This document shows positions 21,359-31,851 of a DNA stretch of 64,000 nucleotides, piece by piece (within the stretch, counting starts at the first letter, position 1; each line of letters opens with the position of its first letter). Below the pieces are notes generated by a model that worked only from the letters and a program-made list of their open reading frames with translations, was not told the DNA's origin and made no database searches. A program made the translations under genes and the position numbers. The stretch lies in the NCBI GenBank assembly GCA_037176885.1, contig JAWWNJ010000114.1, forward strand, positions 248,001 to 312,000, read 5' to 3'. The DNA comes from Favolaschia claudopus (lineage: Eukaryota; Basidiomycota; Agaricomycetes; Agaricales; Mycenaceae).

Positions 21359-22042
21359 CAGTGGTGGCAAATAGAAATTGCCGTGGCTTTTTGGTAAAAA
21401 TCTTGCTGTATACTTCACCGAATGACCTCAAATAAGATGTAGAGATGGGTATGTGATACTTCTGTACCTTCTAGAACACTCAGCAATATATCATGCACTG
21501 AGAATGCATCAATAATGGATGGTTTCCGATTTTTGCCATATCCGGAAAAACACAATCTACCCTCAGCAAAAAAGTGCCATAATAGAATAAAAGTACTTGA
21601 AAAACAATGCTAGTTCTCACTTTGATTGACTGGAATTGACCCTCATTTGAGCTCACAACGGCCACTCGAAGTTGGTCATTTTAGCTATTTTCTCTGCATT
21701 TTCAGCTATTTTGTGTGAAAATAGCCAACTCTGAGCGGCTGTTGTGAGCTCAAATGAGGATCAATTCCATTCAATCAAAGTCGAAACTAGGAATGTTTTT
21801 CAAGTACTTTCATCCTATTATGACACTTTTTTGCTGAGGATACATTGAGTCTTTCCAGATATGGCAATAATCAGAAACTGTCCTGTTATTGATGCATTGT
21901 CAGGGCATAATATATGGCTGAGTGTTCTAAGCAGTACAGAGGTATCATATATTTATCTCTACATCTTATTTCGGGTCACTCGGTGAAGTATACGGCAAGA
22001 TTTTGGTCAAAAAGCCACGGCAATTTCTATTTGCCACCACTG
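21359..22042. mobile_element. Foldback (near-complete palindrome) element, 684 bp, TA target
   Basis: Ends CAGTGGTGGCAAATAGAAAT; TA on both sides (21357-21358, 22043-22044). The two halves are inverted copies almost throughout, with the axis near 21695-21710 (TTTTAGCTATTTTCTCTGCA..). It has the ends of a Tc1/mariner-like MITE, but the arms are about 330 bp. A relative with the same end motif lies at 33288-33634. Confidence 0.85.
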
Positions 22043-22290
22043 TATGTACAGTGCCGTTTTGCGCAAAATGCAAAAAGAATGTGAAGAGCCTTTCGGCTCT
22101 TCAAGATCATTATCGAGGAAAGGCTGAGGCGATCCATCCCGAGTGTTCAAAGTGCATAAAATCAACAATGCTGCAGTGGAGGTTTTCCTCTTCTTCTTGT
22201 GTATTTTGACAAAAAATTTTCATTCCACATATCAGCACTACAACACCGCGCACCCCAAGAAGAGGTGCTCCTGCGGGGTACAAGTATATA

Positions 22291-22668
22291 CAGCCGTTTT
22301 GGAAACAATATACGGGTTTTGATTGAGTGGTGCTCGTTCGTTTGTGCTTACGTTTGTTGACGATTCTGTCATCGGCAAAGCCGGGAGCACCACTTTGTGG
22401 GGCGTTGCCGTACCGCATCAAGTGCCGCTGGTCCCTTGTTTTGGCCCTTGCTCGCAAGTCATGGCCGTGTCGAGCTCTGGGCAAGTAGCAGCTGAGTCTT
22501 AATCCTCGGTTCTGTTAACCCCCTGTTTTTTCCTGGTGTTCTCTGGGTGCCGGAAGCAAAACTCAAATTCGGCTGAAGTGGAGCTGGTGATGGGAAGCAA
22601 AACAAAAGTAAGCACAAACGAGTGAGCACCAGTTGATCGAAACCCGTATATTGTTTCCAAAACGGCTG
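22291..22668. mobile_element. CAGCCG-type MITE with ~66-bp TIRs (378 bp)
   Basis: TIRs start CAGCCGTTTTGGAAACAATA and continue to a TTTGTGCTTAC block, with two small mismatches. Flanked by TA (22289-22290, 22669-22670). Fragments of the family occur at 42732-42805 and 53838-53875. Confidence 0.82.
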
Positions 22669-22675
22669 TATGTCA

Positions 22676-23080
22676 GGGGATTCCACAGCTATTGGGTATG
22701 GGCAACGCCCTATGATCTGATGACATCCATCATTATTTCCCAATTAGGAAGCTCCCGCCAAATGGCAGTCCCGTTTTCGCCCAAAACCTATCTCAAAAAG
22801 TAGATAGTTGACCCCCCTCGGACTTTTGGCCATTCGATGTTTTGCGCGATTTTATTTGTATTTGACAGAGGAATTTTCCTGATCTGTCCTAGTTCGTGAG
22901 ATCAAGGTTGTAAATTCTGCAAAAATCATTATTTCGACAATTCCTCTGTCAAATACAAACAAAATAGGATGCTATGAACATCCCGCATAATTCCGAGGCC
23001 AACTTTTGCCCCAAAAGTCATTCCGGTTTCTGCTCCGAGACACCGAATCAACACATACAAACAAGCGCGTGTCGCGGTGA
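22676..23080 (-). repeat. ~400-bp dispersed repeat, copy 2
   Basis: Inverted relative of 12560-12960: GGGTATGGGCAACGCCC, GACTTTTGGCCATT, GGAATTTTCCTGATCTGTCC, CCGGTTTCTGCTCCGAGA. It abuts the CAGCCG MITE. Confidence 0.7.
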
Positions 23081-24255
23081 ATGAGATCCCAGACACTCAA
23101 TTTAGGTTCAGGTATGGTATGCAGAACTCACATAAGTATGGTAGCTGCGACTGGGGGCAATGCTCACTGCCGGTAACCTCCCAGAGGGTCTGTGGTACAT
23201 TTGCCTGAAAATAGATGCACGACTTTCCAACAACTTTGGCCTGTTTTTTTCATGGGTTTGACATGGGATCGATTTCTTTGAGTCTATAGTACATTCCGCA
23301 CCATCTAATCTAGAGAGAATAGAGGGAGAAATACGGGCTCGAGCGTGTACCACGAAATCTGTGGGAAAGTTGATTAGTCAGCGTACGATCTTCCTCGGAG
23401 CAATTGCCCATACCCACAGCTATGACGTCTTCTGACTTGGGCGGAACTACTGCGGAACTTCTCTGTCAAGGTTATTAGGTACATGACTCAAAATGAAGTA
23501 CAGCATATACTACAAGTGCATCCATTCATCTCAAGGAGAATCCGTACCTTGCTGGTCCCAGGACGAGCAGCAAATGCTTTGTGGCACTCCGTAGAGGTTC
23601 GTAGAGGCCCATGGCCAAAACGTACGCTCAAATTTGCTTGCCAGAATACCTCGTGCAGTCAACATCAGACTCTTGGCACCGACCGGCGGATGTCCAGTAG
23701 GGTTTCCCCTCCCCCACCACACAGGTGACCCAAAGCTCAAGGGCGTAGGGGTCAAGAGTCGAGCGATCTCTGGATCGTGGAATTTGATGTGGCCACGCGA
23801 GGTGGCGTTGATTGACATCGGATTTTGCCGAACTCAATAAAGGCAGTGGATTTCAAGCTGCTCTCAGCAGACAGCCACATCCTTTTATCAGCAAACCTGA
23901 TTCATTTGTCAGTTCCTTGAAGTGCTCGCACATCCAGCAGGAAAAACGACCCCACAGCATTGACCGGGTATTCAAAAGCCGTTGATGCGGCTGACAAAGA
24001 GTTGCCTTTTCCAGGGGGGGGGGGGGGTGGGTCGTGGGAACGTATCCGCGATCCAGAGATCACTCGCCTCTTGGTAGGGGTGGTTCGTGATTAGACAGAC
24101 ATCGTGGTGCAAACAAACAGTACACGGCATATACGTAGTCTGTACAGTATATCAAAATTTGTTGGCGCCTGTCAACCAGGACCTGGGTTTTGTCACGGTT
24201 GTCACAGCACGTGTACAATTTCCCACACGGTTCCTAGTTCTGAGTTCATAGTGAG
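23081..24255. other. Unassigned region with an inverted 22-bp motif and a G14 run
   Basis: On the minus strand 23818-23531 has a 95-codon open stretch (DPEIARLLTPTPLSFGS..) that I do not recognise. Its CGATCCAGAGATC..CTC segment (about 23758-23780) recurs in opposite orientation at 24050-24073 (DPEITRLL), so the two are related fragments. A run of 14 G lies at 24014-24027. No function is assigned. Confidence 0.35.
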
Positions 24256-24484
24256 TGTATGGGTATGGGCAACGCCCTGTCACCCGGTGACATCCATCAT
24301 TCTCGTCCCAATTTGGAAGCCCCGCCAAATGGCAGCCCCGTTTTCGCCCAAAACCTATCTCGATAAGTAAATCCATGACCCCCATCGGACTTTTGGCCAT
24401 TTGATGTTGTTTGCGATTTTATATGTATTTGTCAGAGGAATTTTCCTGATCTGTCCTAGTTCCTGAGATCAATATTGTAGATTC
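24256..24484 (-). repeat. ~400-bp dispersed repeat, copy 3, cut by the Ngaro element
   Basis: Very close to copy 1 (reverse complement) from GGGTATGGGCAACGCCCTGT to TCAATATTGTAGAT. It stops exactly where the Ngaro repeat A1 begins and does not resume after B2. Confidence 0.75.
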
Positions 24485-24593
24485 AGTGTATACACTCGGA
24501 GGAATGCACGTGGGAGTCATCACTGTGACTCATCGCGTCTTTTTCCTCGACCACCACCACCGGGCGCGTTCCTTCGCCCGTGCTCTCATTTTT
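24485..24593 (+). repeat. Ngaro split repeat A1
   Basis: 109 bp beginning AGTGTATACACTCGGAGGAA, repeated at 26285-26393 with one G/A difference (24576/26376). It opens with the palindrome AGTGTATACACT. Confidence 0.85.
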
Positions 24594-24649
24594 AAGGAAT
24601 TGGCGGTCATCTTGGGCCCCGGGAGGCACCTATCGATTTTTTTGCGATG

Positions 24650-25020
24650 CGAGTACCCAGGCGGCACCGGGGAAAGTCTATCCTTTTCAAGGAGCTGTGG
24701 GCCGTGCTCCACGCTCTTCGTATTTGGGCATCTCCAGCCTGGGCCGGGTCCCGGGTCTTACTTCGGGTTGACAACACCGGCGGCGTAGCTGGTTTGAATG
24801 GAGGTTCTATTCGGGAGGTGCCTGCACAGGCCCTTTTGAGGGAGATCTTCCTTCTTGCGCTATCTTTCGGCTTTTCCATCTCCTGCGTGTGGGTTTCCTC
24901 TGAACAGAACTACCTTGCTGACGCACTCTCTCGTTTTGACATGCCACGTCTTCGCCCATTGTTACCTCAATTCTTCGCCTCACAGCACACTCCCTTCCCC
25001 CACCTCCCGCCGGATGGCCT
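24650..25020 (+). pseudogene. Ngaro RNase H domain (RT domain deleted)
   Basis: RNase H region that would degrade the RNA strand after reverse transcription. Visible motifs are LFKELWAVLHALRIWA (catalytic Glu), VLLRVDNTGGVAGLNGG (catalytic Asp), LREIFLLALSFGFSIS and the LADALSRFD end typical of DIRS/Ngaro polymerases. The frame is open from the A1 junction to about 25321. There is no upstream RT (no YXDD segment), because about 1 kb or more of coding sequence has been removed between A1 and here. It overlaps the recombinase frame downstream, as is common in this order. Confidence 0.75.
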
Positions 25021-25128
25021 GAACGGGTCGATCAACCACCGCTCGTCGCCTACTTCCTCTGGCACGGCCTCGCTGCCTCCACCCGCGGCGTCAACCAGAC
25101 GGCTTGCAACTCCTTCGAGTCCTTCTGC

Positions 25129-26082
25129 ATGCGGAAATACGGTGCTGCCGGTGCCTCTCCATACCCAGCCTCAGAAGCACACCTTCTCGAATGGGCGGCA
25201 TCCCTCCCCCCGGGCTGCAGCGCGAAAACAATCAAGCGCTACATTGGTGCCCTCAAGTCCTTCCACACTGACCTCGGATACGAATCCCGCCCCTTTGAAT
25301 CACGCGTTCTGGAGCGTGTGATTCGTGGCATACGCCGGGTGTACGGGGATGCAGAACGTAAGGAGCGACTTCCTATTACGCAGCCCGTCCTCGCCCAGAT
25401 TATCGCCTCCCTCTCCAACCCTATCTCCCTTCCGCGGGGTGTTTCTCGTGAGCTAGCCGAGACTCTCCGAGTTGCCTACGCCCTGGCCTTCGCAGGCTTT
25501 CTTCGCTGCGGCGAGATCACCTACGACTCTTTCGATGGTGCTTTCAACCTCAAGCGCCGTGACATCATCATTCAGAACGACGAGTATCTTACCGTTGACC
25601 TCCCGGCCTCCAAAACCGACCCCTTCCGCGCTGGGGTGCGCATCACTATTGCAAAAACTGGCTTGCCCACCTGTGCCTACACCCTCCTCCGCGCCCACCT
25701 TAATAAGCCGGGCAAGCCCGACGACCCGCTGTTTGTGGGCCGGCGTACTCGCGATGGTACAGGCTATGGAGCTTTCTCGCGGAAGCTTTTCATCGACTGT
25801 TTGAAGTCCTGTCTCACTCATGTCGGGATTTCATCGTCAGGATATTCGGGCCATAGCTTCCGCCGTGGCGCTGCCACTTGGGCTCGACTCATCGGTCTCT
25901 CCGACCTTGACATTCAGCGCCTGGGCCGTTGGACTTCTGACTGCTTCAAACTATACATTGACACGCCACCTGATGTCATTGTGGCGTTGAGCAAACGCCT
26001 TCTCTCTGACCCCCCACTTATTCAACCAACCTCCATGGTTGTTGCCCCGGGATTGGTTTGGCGCGGCGACGATGCTCTCTAG
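25129..26082 (+). CDS. Ngaro tyrosine recombinase (YR)
   Basis: Integrase/recombinase of the phage-integrase superfamily that joins circular element DNA to the genome through a 3'-phosphotyrosine. The N-terminal SAM-like core-binding part is at residues 1-105 (SAKTIKRYIGALKSFH). The catalytic part has Arg in FLRCGEIT (about residue 126), His-x-x-Arg in GHSFRRGAATWA (about 242-245), then LGRW and the nucleophilic Tyr in FKLYID (about 276). All key residues are present and the frame is uninterrupted to 26082. The frame is open upstream of the ATG at 25129 (HGLAASTRGVNQ..), so the true start may be about 30 codons earlier. This is one of the best-preserved proteins in the window. Confidence 0.88.
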   Translation: MRKYGAAGASPYPASEAHLLEWAASLPPGCSAKTIKRYIGALKSFHTDLGYESRPFESRVLERVIRGIRRVYGDAERKERLPITQPVLAQIIASLSNPISLPRGVSRELAETLRVAYALAFAGFLRCGEITYDSFDGAFNLKRRDIIIQNDEYLTVDLPASKTDPFRAGVRITIAKTGLPTCAYTLLRAHLNKPGKPDDPLFVGRRTRDGTGYGAFSRKLFIDCLKSCLTHVGISSSGYSGHSFRRGAATWARLIGLSDLDIQRLGRWTSDCFKLYIDTPPDVIVALSKRLLSDPPLIQPTSMVVAPGLVWRGDDAL

Positions 26083-26170
26083 CCGCACCCTTCTTCTTGC
26101 TCTCTTGGCCTCAGCTCACCCTCCTCGCTGTCCCGGCAACCCCTCCTCCCTCGGGCTGCCTTGTCTTCCT

Positions 26171-26279
26171 GGGTTCCGGCCCGAGAGCGCTTGCTGCGAG
26201 GGTCACATCACCCCCTCACCGCAATCATAAATATACCACCTGTTTTCCTCCCTCCCTCAGCACGAGCTCGCAGCATTCC
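26171..26279 (+). repeat. Ngaro split repeat B1
   Basis: 109 bp from GGGTTCCGGCCCGAGAGCGC to GCTCGCAGCATTCC, repeated at 26480-26588. Separated from A2 by 5 bp. Confidence 0.85.
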
Positions 26280-26284
26280 TAGTG

Positions 26285-26393
26285 AGTGTATACACTCGGA
26301 GGAATGCACGTGGGAGTCATCACTGTGACTCATCGCGTCTTTTTCCTCGACCACCACCACCGGGCGCGTTCCTTCACCCGTGCTCTCATTTTT
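26285..26393 (+). repeat. Ngaro split repeat A2
   Basis: Second copy of A (see 24485-24593). Followed by 86 bp of unique sequence before B2. Confidence 0.85.
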
Positions 26394-26479
26394 TAGTTCT
26401 CCCACCCACCTCCCATATACATTGCATGTACATCGTATTTAGTTTTGTAGTCTGTTTTGTGCAGCTTCGCGCCGACTTT

Positions 26480-26588
26480 GGGTTCCGGCCCGAGAGCGCT
26501 TGCTGCGAGGGTCACATCACCCCCTCACCGCAATCATAAATATACCACCTGTTTTCCTCCCTCCCTCAGCACGAGCTCGCAGCATTCC
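26480..26588 (+). repeat. Ngaro split repeat B2
   Basis: Second copy of B, forming the right end of the element. Confidence 0.85.
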
Positions 26589-27370
26589 ACTGCTCGCGTG
26601 TGCTCATAGCACTCTCGTGGACCACTCTAAAATGTTAAGCAAAGTCTCAACTTAGGTTCATCTCTAGTTGTCCATGGCTTTCTCTGACCCGAAAGCATCA
26701 TTGGAACCAAGCTGGGTTAAAAAACTGTAACCCGACAGCTGAGGCAAGAGAGTGAGTTCAAAGTTTTATGCCAAAACCTATCAGAAATTGTCCTGCAGTG
26801 CTGAGAGACCAGGTAGGGTGTCATCAGAAGGCAGAATAATGCGCAAGAACAAGGAAAACAGGTCACTCTTGGGTCACTCGACGTGGTGGTCGGCAACGCT
26901 GCCAAAATTTGGTGATGCCGCATTTGTAAGGTACGTTGTACTCTTTTACTCAGGGCACCTTTCCGTGACTCTCAGAAGGTCGGATTTGTATTGCGAGTAC
27001 GATTAGAAGTCATTTCAGTTCGCTTGGCGAAAAAATTTGGGCCTCACACATCGCGGTTGAGAAGACGGATCGTTTTGACCGGAGGCTCCGCCATTCTCCA
27101 CGTGGCGCGTTCAACGACGTCCGCAGTAGAAGAACTTGTACGTTCTTTGCAGTTGGGAGGCGAGTGCTCACCCACTCCGAAGCACTTTACGCCTAATGTT
27201 GTTCTTGTTCCATCAGATGCAAGTTCGGGGAAGACTGCTGGTATGCGCATTAAGATATGTGTCGGCTCCCCCCGGCAACCCTGCTCTCTAGTTGACCTGC
27301 CCTCTTCATCAAATTGACGCAAGCAAGTCCGGGGTGGAGACAAGATAAGTATCTCTCCCACTCAGCTGTA
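26589..27370. other. No supported feature
   Basis: Mixed-composition sequence. Short open stretches on both strands look random, and no repeat shared with the window was noticed. Confidence 0.35.
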
Positions 27371-27626
27371 TGAGGCCCCCGGTCACTACCATATAGGTCC
27401 GTAGGGTAAAATTTCCGGATTTTCGACTGATTTACTCTATTTTTTTGGCATTGATGGCGCCCTAGAGGAGTCAAAAAAGGTGATTTTTTTCTGGAAAGTG
27501 CGGGAAACGCTTAGTTTAGAGCAGCTGCGTCGGCCCAGCTATCCAAAATCTCGCTTCCATGGCTGGTTCGCGAAATAGACCTCTGAAAAAACCTACGGAC
27601 CTATATGGTAGTGACCGGAGGCCTCT
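27371..27626. mobile_element. GGTCACTACC TIR MITE (256 bp)
   Basis: TIRs of about 36 bp: GAGGCCCCCGGTCACTACCA / GAGGCCTCCGGTCACTACCA, continuing TATAGGTCCGTAGG. A TA pair flanks both sides (27369-27370, 27627-27628) if the first base (T/A mismatch) is included. Single copy in the window. Confidence 0.7.
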
Positions 27627-28648
27627 TAATATCCACTGCATTCCGGGCCTTGGTAGCCGAAGTCAGCTTACGTCAGGCTATCTTCGGCTACCTCGGCCTA
27701 CGTCGTAGCCGAGCTTCGCCGGGTCGACGAAATTTCGCCTACTTCAGTCTACTATCAGAGTTACTCCGGGAGCAAGTTTGGGCTTGGGGTTGGGCTTCGG
27801 AGATAAGTTTGATCTGTTACGAACAGCTGTTTGACAGCGCCACGTTTAAATCCCTCAACCAGGTCGCGTTGCTTGTAGACTGTGTCCCATTCCCCCGAAA
27901 AACATAATAATTTGCTAAATTGTTGCTAAACAATACATATTTATTCTTTGTTTATTCTTGCTTTTGGCCTGAATTCCTTGAAATATCACCAGGCTAGCCA
28001 AGTCATTGTACTGTAGTATGTATTCCATAAGTTGACCATTGTGGTGCCCCTGGACCTCAGCTCTTCCAAACTTTGCCGACTTGACTTGGGTTTTGCGCGC
28101 GCAAAGGGCTGACAGCGGCCATCACCGAGTCACGTGGTGCGCTACATCGTTGGGTCAATAGCGTTTTCTCATTCAACATTGCCACCCCCGAGGATATGGT
28201 CCAACCAGGAATATTGGGTGCCTTCTACGGACCCTGCTCTTATGCAAGCTAAATAAAATTCAACGTAAAATTCTCGGCAAGACTTGATGAGTATTACGCG
28301 CTGTCACGAAATGACTGCCCATGCTGCTGCCAATCCACGCTGTCGTAGATGCCGGCTTCTACATACCAACAATTCCCTCTCATGTTCTACGCATCCGTTA
28401 AGGTAGGCGTCAGTCACGTACAACGAGCGGTCACATGACGTGTCACGTCACGCGTAACGCGGCAAAAAATTTCGACATGAAAACAAAACCTGCTGGATTT
28501 AGCTCAATTTCAACGATTCTGAGGTCGAAAAAAATTGGGTCATTATGTAATCATAACTGGAGATAGGAATATGTTTTCTGAGATTTCTCTAGTCACCGTT
28601 GTATGATGTCCCAAGATGTTGCGCACTGCAGCCAATGTTCACGGTATA
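27627..28648. other. Unassigned
   Basis: At 27645-27720 the motif TAGCCGA/CGGCTAC recurs about six times in both orientations. At 28408-28460 GTCACGT recurs (GTCACGTACA, TCACATGACGTGTCACGTCA). No coding sequence is recognised. Confidence 0.35.
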
Positions 28649-28912
28649 CTGTAGTATTATGTTCAATTCGTAAGGCGGTTTTGGGTGTGACACCCCTTAC
28701 GAATTTACCCTTTCGTAAGGGGGCCTTGGGACACTGTGACTTACGAAAAAAATTCGTTTTTTACCCCCTTTTAGGCCCGAAATCGTACCAAATTTCATGT
28801 CACAGGGGGGAACCTTTCGTAGGACCCCTTTGTGACCCTGTGACTTACGAAAATTTTCGTAGGATTTCGGGTCTGTGACCTGTGACCCTACGAATTGAAC
28901 GTAATACTACAG
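28649..28912. mobile_element. CTGTAGTATTA MITE (264 bp)
   Basis: TIRs of about 26 bp, CTGTAGTATTATGTTCAATT / CTGTAGTATTACGTTCAATT, then CGTA. Flanked by TA (28647-28648, 28913-28914). The interior is made of inverted TTACGAA/TTCGTAA and TGTGAC repeats, so it can fold almost completely. Confidence 0.8.
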
Positions 28913-28914
28913 TA

Positions 28915-30560
28915 GTGTGTATGCTGTTGTGCTGGCGGGTTGCCGGTAATTGATGCGATCCTACCCTATATGGTGCGTGAGAACATTACATAAGCGGCAA
29001 ATTTCGCCATCGTCGCGAACCAAAATGGCTGCAATCGCCGAAAAACTCGTTTCTGCATTCAAAAAATGGTAGTCTGAACTCACTGAATGAAATGAGCCTG
29101 CATTGGACTGGACATGGCGTTGATGCTGCTGCTGCACAGCCACCGGTCCGAGTGATCCGCAATCAAAAGCGGGAAATTGCTGTGCAAAACACGGAAACCC
29201 ACTTTTTTTGAAGTTTTGCTCCAGTCCGTTTGTAGATTACCTTCTTGCAATGCTATTTACACAATCCCAGGATGTCTCGATGAAAACTGACGTGACAGTA
29301 TCAATTACCAAATTGGGACGTCGTCTGATCATCTCATCCATCCCATCCCTGACCTAGTTTCCCAGTCTCATGAAGTGTATGACTTATGTATTAGATTTCT
29401 GGAAGACCTGTCTCTTGCCATAGGCGCCGTACTCATCATTGCCATGGGCGTCTTCGCTCAACATCCGGCAGGCTGCCCAATGCGACTCTACACATTTAAG
29501 AGTCTGTCAGGAACTATCCGCCGTAAGCCCATCCCTACATGCGCCAGGGACAGTACTAGTTCTCACACCTCCCGTATAGCAGTTGAATCTCAGCTTGTCA
29601 TTGGAGGGTCACAAACATCCCTCCACGGACAGGCTTCAGACTGAAGTGTAAGCACAATGGAACCCTTATCGCACCGAATTCGATCCCCTTCCGAATTTGT
29701 TTTGCAGTCCGTATATCGTCCCCTCTGAATCAAGTCGCAGCCGCAAGCTCGCTCCGTTCATCTTGTTGGCGCCTTGTCGAGCTTGTAACAGTGGTGGAAC
29801 GTATCTCGACGACGGTTTGCATCATCGCCGAACGTCGTGGGCGAAGGGGGTCCTCAAGTAAGCTGTCGGTTCTCTGGGAGGTCTCCATTGAGCTTTCAGG
29901 AAAGAATTCAGTAAGCATCAAGTTTTGTAACAAGGCTCCTCAAGTTATGTACAGTGCCGGACACGCAAAGTCGACAATGTTGATTGCCGGCGAACGGGAA
30001 TTTTGGGGATAAATCTAACTTCAGAATCGGATTCGCCGACCCCGGAAAAGCTCAAAAAAACCACCTCCGAAGTTTTTCTCACGACATTTTGGCTGTGGCC
30101 AAATTTTTGAGGTCAAAAATCGAAACTCTGTGTACCTATTTTGAGCTCCGAGCGCAAAAATTTTGATCTCTGAGTGGTGCCGGAGAGAGTACGACGGCGG
30201 GGACTGCAGTCTAGGCGGAAATCCGTACAAACTTTCAATACCAACGCACGGCAGCGGAACGGCACGGTGGACGGCAAGCGTGTTCGGTGACGGAATTGAT
30301 CAACATGATGTAAAATGTCCAAATACGGTGACGTTTCCCAGGGAACTTGTGTCAAAACGGCTCGTGAGATTATTTTTATTTTATCAGGAACAGACAGTGT
30401 TTTGGATATAGTTACCACTATCCAGTGAGTATAAGCTTTAGCTGTCACAATTAATAATCCAGCAAAAACAGGGCCGCTGAGTCACTGCAACCAGATTCAT
30501 CAGGAGCAGAAGAGTTTTAAAGGTGAATACGACGGCGGTTACTGAGGCGGTTCTGGGGTT
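28915..30560. other. Unassigned, no confident gene
   Basis: It contains open stretches of 60-110 codons on both strands (for example 29375-29644 and 30113-30448) without recognisable motifs, conserved splice sites or repeats. None is called. Confidence 0.35.
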
Positions 30561-30599
30561 CCGTTTCATGCGTAAGCGTAGACATCTCCGGCGCCCAAC

Positions 30600-31312
30600 T
30601 TCGAGTCTATACTGATAAGGCTTCCCCCTTGGAGCGCCGTGTATCTATCCGTGGTACCGACCAGCAAATCGGTGAAGCGCTAATTGCGCTTGGGAAGCGT
30701 TTCATGCGTAAGCGTATCCGCTCTAAGAAGAAAGGTCCGTCACGCCTTTCCGGGGACCCTGCCCCTCCCCCTCCTGGCCCGGAGCCGGTTTTGCCGAATG
30801 CTTCTGGAGAGGGCGCTCGCCCGCTGAAGAAGCGCGCACACCCCGTCCATCCGTCTCAGCCACCGGCTCCGGTTCCACCCCCTCCAGCGGCCAGTGCTCA
30901 GCCGCACCCAGGTGCCGCTACACAGCCAAGGAAGTCTGGGGTGCGATTTGCACCACAGGAGTCTTCCTGCCTCGCCTCTAACTCCCTACCCCATAACCCT
31001 GCCGACATCTCTATTCCTACGCAGGTAATGGCGTCCCCTATTCCTACTCCCCGCCCCAGCTCTACTCCTTATGACCCCTCGGTGGCCATGCCCACTGCCG
31101 TCCCGTCCCCCTCTCCACGTTCAGTAGCTCCTTCGCCTATGGCCATTGATGCTATTCGACCTGAAAGGGGACGTCGACATCAGACGGCACGGCGAGGTGG
31201 CGTGGCGATCCAGAACTTTGAAGGATCGTTCATTCTACTGGGCTTTGGTCTTCGTCGATCGAGTAATTATTTACGTGATACTAGTGTGCCAAAGTGGTTG
31301 ATCAAAACTTGA
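30600..31312 (+). pseudogene. KH-like domain end with proline-rich tail, fragment
   Basis: Open frame with no upstream ATG. It begins with QLRVYTDKASPLERRVSIRG, then TDQQIGEALIALGKRFMRKRIRSKKK, which looks like the last strand and helix of a KH RNA-binding domain ending in a basic cluster. A Pro/Ser/Ala-rich segment of about 150 residues follows (PAPPPPGPEP, HPSQPPAPVPPPP). The N-terminal part of any KH domain is missing. The motif TTTCATGCGTAAGCGTA occurs just upstream (about 30566) and again in the frame (about 30701), suggesting a duplication at the truncation point. It could be a retroelement-encoded RNA-binding protein or a host fragment. The KH call is tentative. Confidence 0.35.
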
Positions 31313-31703
31313 CTCAAGATATGAACTCAAAACAACTGTTAAGAGAAATTAACCACCAAATATTTACTACAACCCAGCAAAAGAGGCACATGCATTGTAT
31401 CCTCTGTTGCCTCAGTTGATCGTCCCAAATAGGAAGAACTGCCGGTGAAACCCGAAAAGAGCGATGTGAACCTTGTTGCCCGGGATATTTTGAGTAGAAA
31501 CAGCGGCAACAGTGATTTCTAGGCGAATTTGAGCTCCCGGAACCATATTCCACCCCCCAAAAAATAATCAATAATTTTATTTTCTGACCCTCCCGGGTCG
31601 AACCACCCTCCCTGCCCTAGGTCTCGGCTTGACGGGCCGGCACACCCTTGTGGTTACCCAAATCGGGCGAAAAATTGCTCGAGCCAGTAATGTTGCCCGA
31701 ATT
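31313..31703. other. No supported feature
   Basis: Contains CCCGGGAGCTCA-like motifs and a CCACCCTCCCTGCCC run. I see nothing coding. Confidence 0.3.
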
Positions 31704-31850
31704 AATTTAGCAAGATTAGCTACTGTATATGGATGAATTAGACGTATTCAACTAGGATATTGAATTCCCATTCGCACTGAAGCAAGCTTACCAATTTAGC
31801 AAGATTAGCTACTGTATATGGATGAATTAGACGTATTCAACTAGGATATT
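31704..31850. repeat. 58-bp direct duplication with 31-bp spacer
   Basis: AATTTAGCAAGATTAGCTAC..CTAGGATATT occurs at 31704-31761 and 31793-31850 with no difference that I can see. The spacer ends TTCGCACTGAAGCAAGCTTA, which recurs at about 35817-35838. The second copy abuts a TTTGCG MITE. Confidence 0.75.
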
Positions 31851-31851
31851 A

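Larger units (their letters stand above)
24485..26588 (+). mobile_element. Ngaro-like tyrosine-recombinase retrotransposon (internally deleted)
   Basis: Split direct repeats in the order A1 (24485-24593), coding region, B1 (26171-26279), A2 (26285-26393), B2 (26480-26588). A1/A2 differ at one of 109 positions. B1/B2 look identical over 109 bp. This A1-ORF-B1-A2-B2 layout, plus RNase H and a tyrosine recombinase, is the hallmark of Ngaro-type elements of the DIRS order. The first ORF and the RT domain are missing: A1 runs almost directly into RNase H. Such elements integrate as circles through the recombinase and make no target duplication, consistent with none being visible. Confidence 0.85.
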
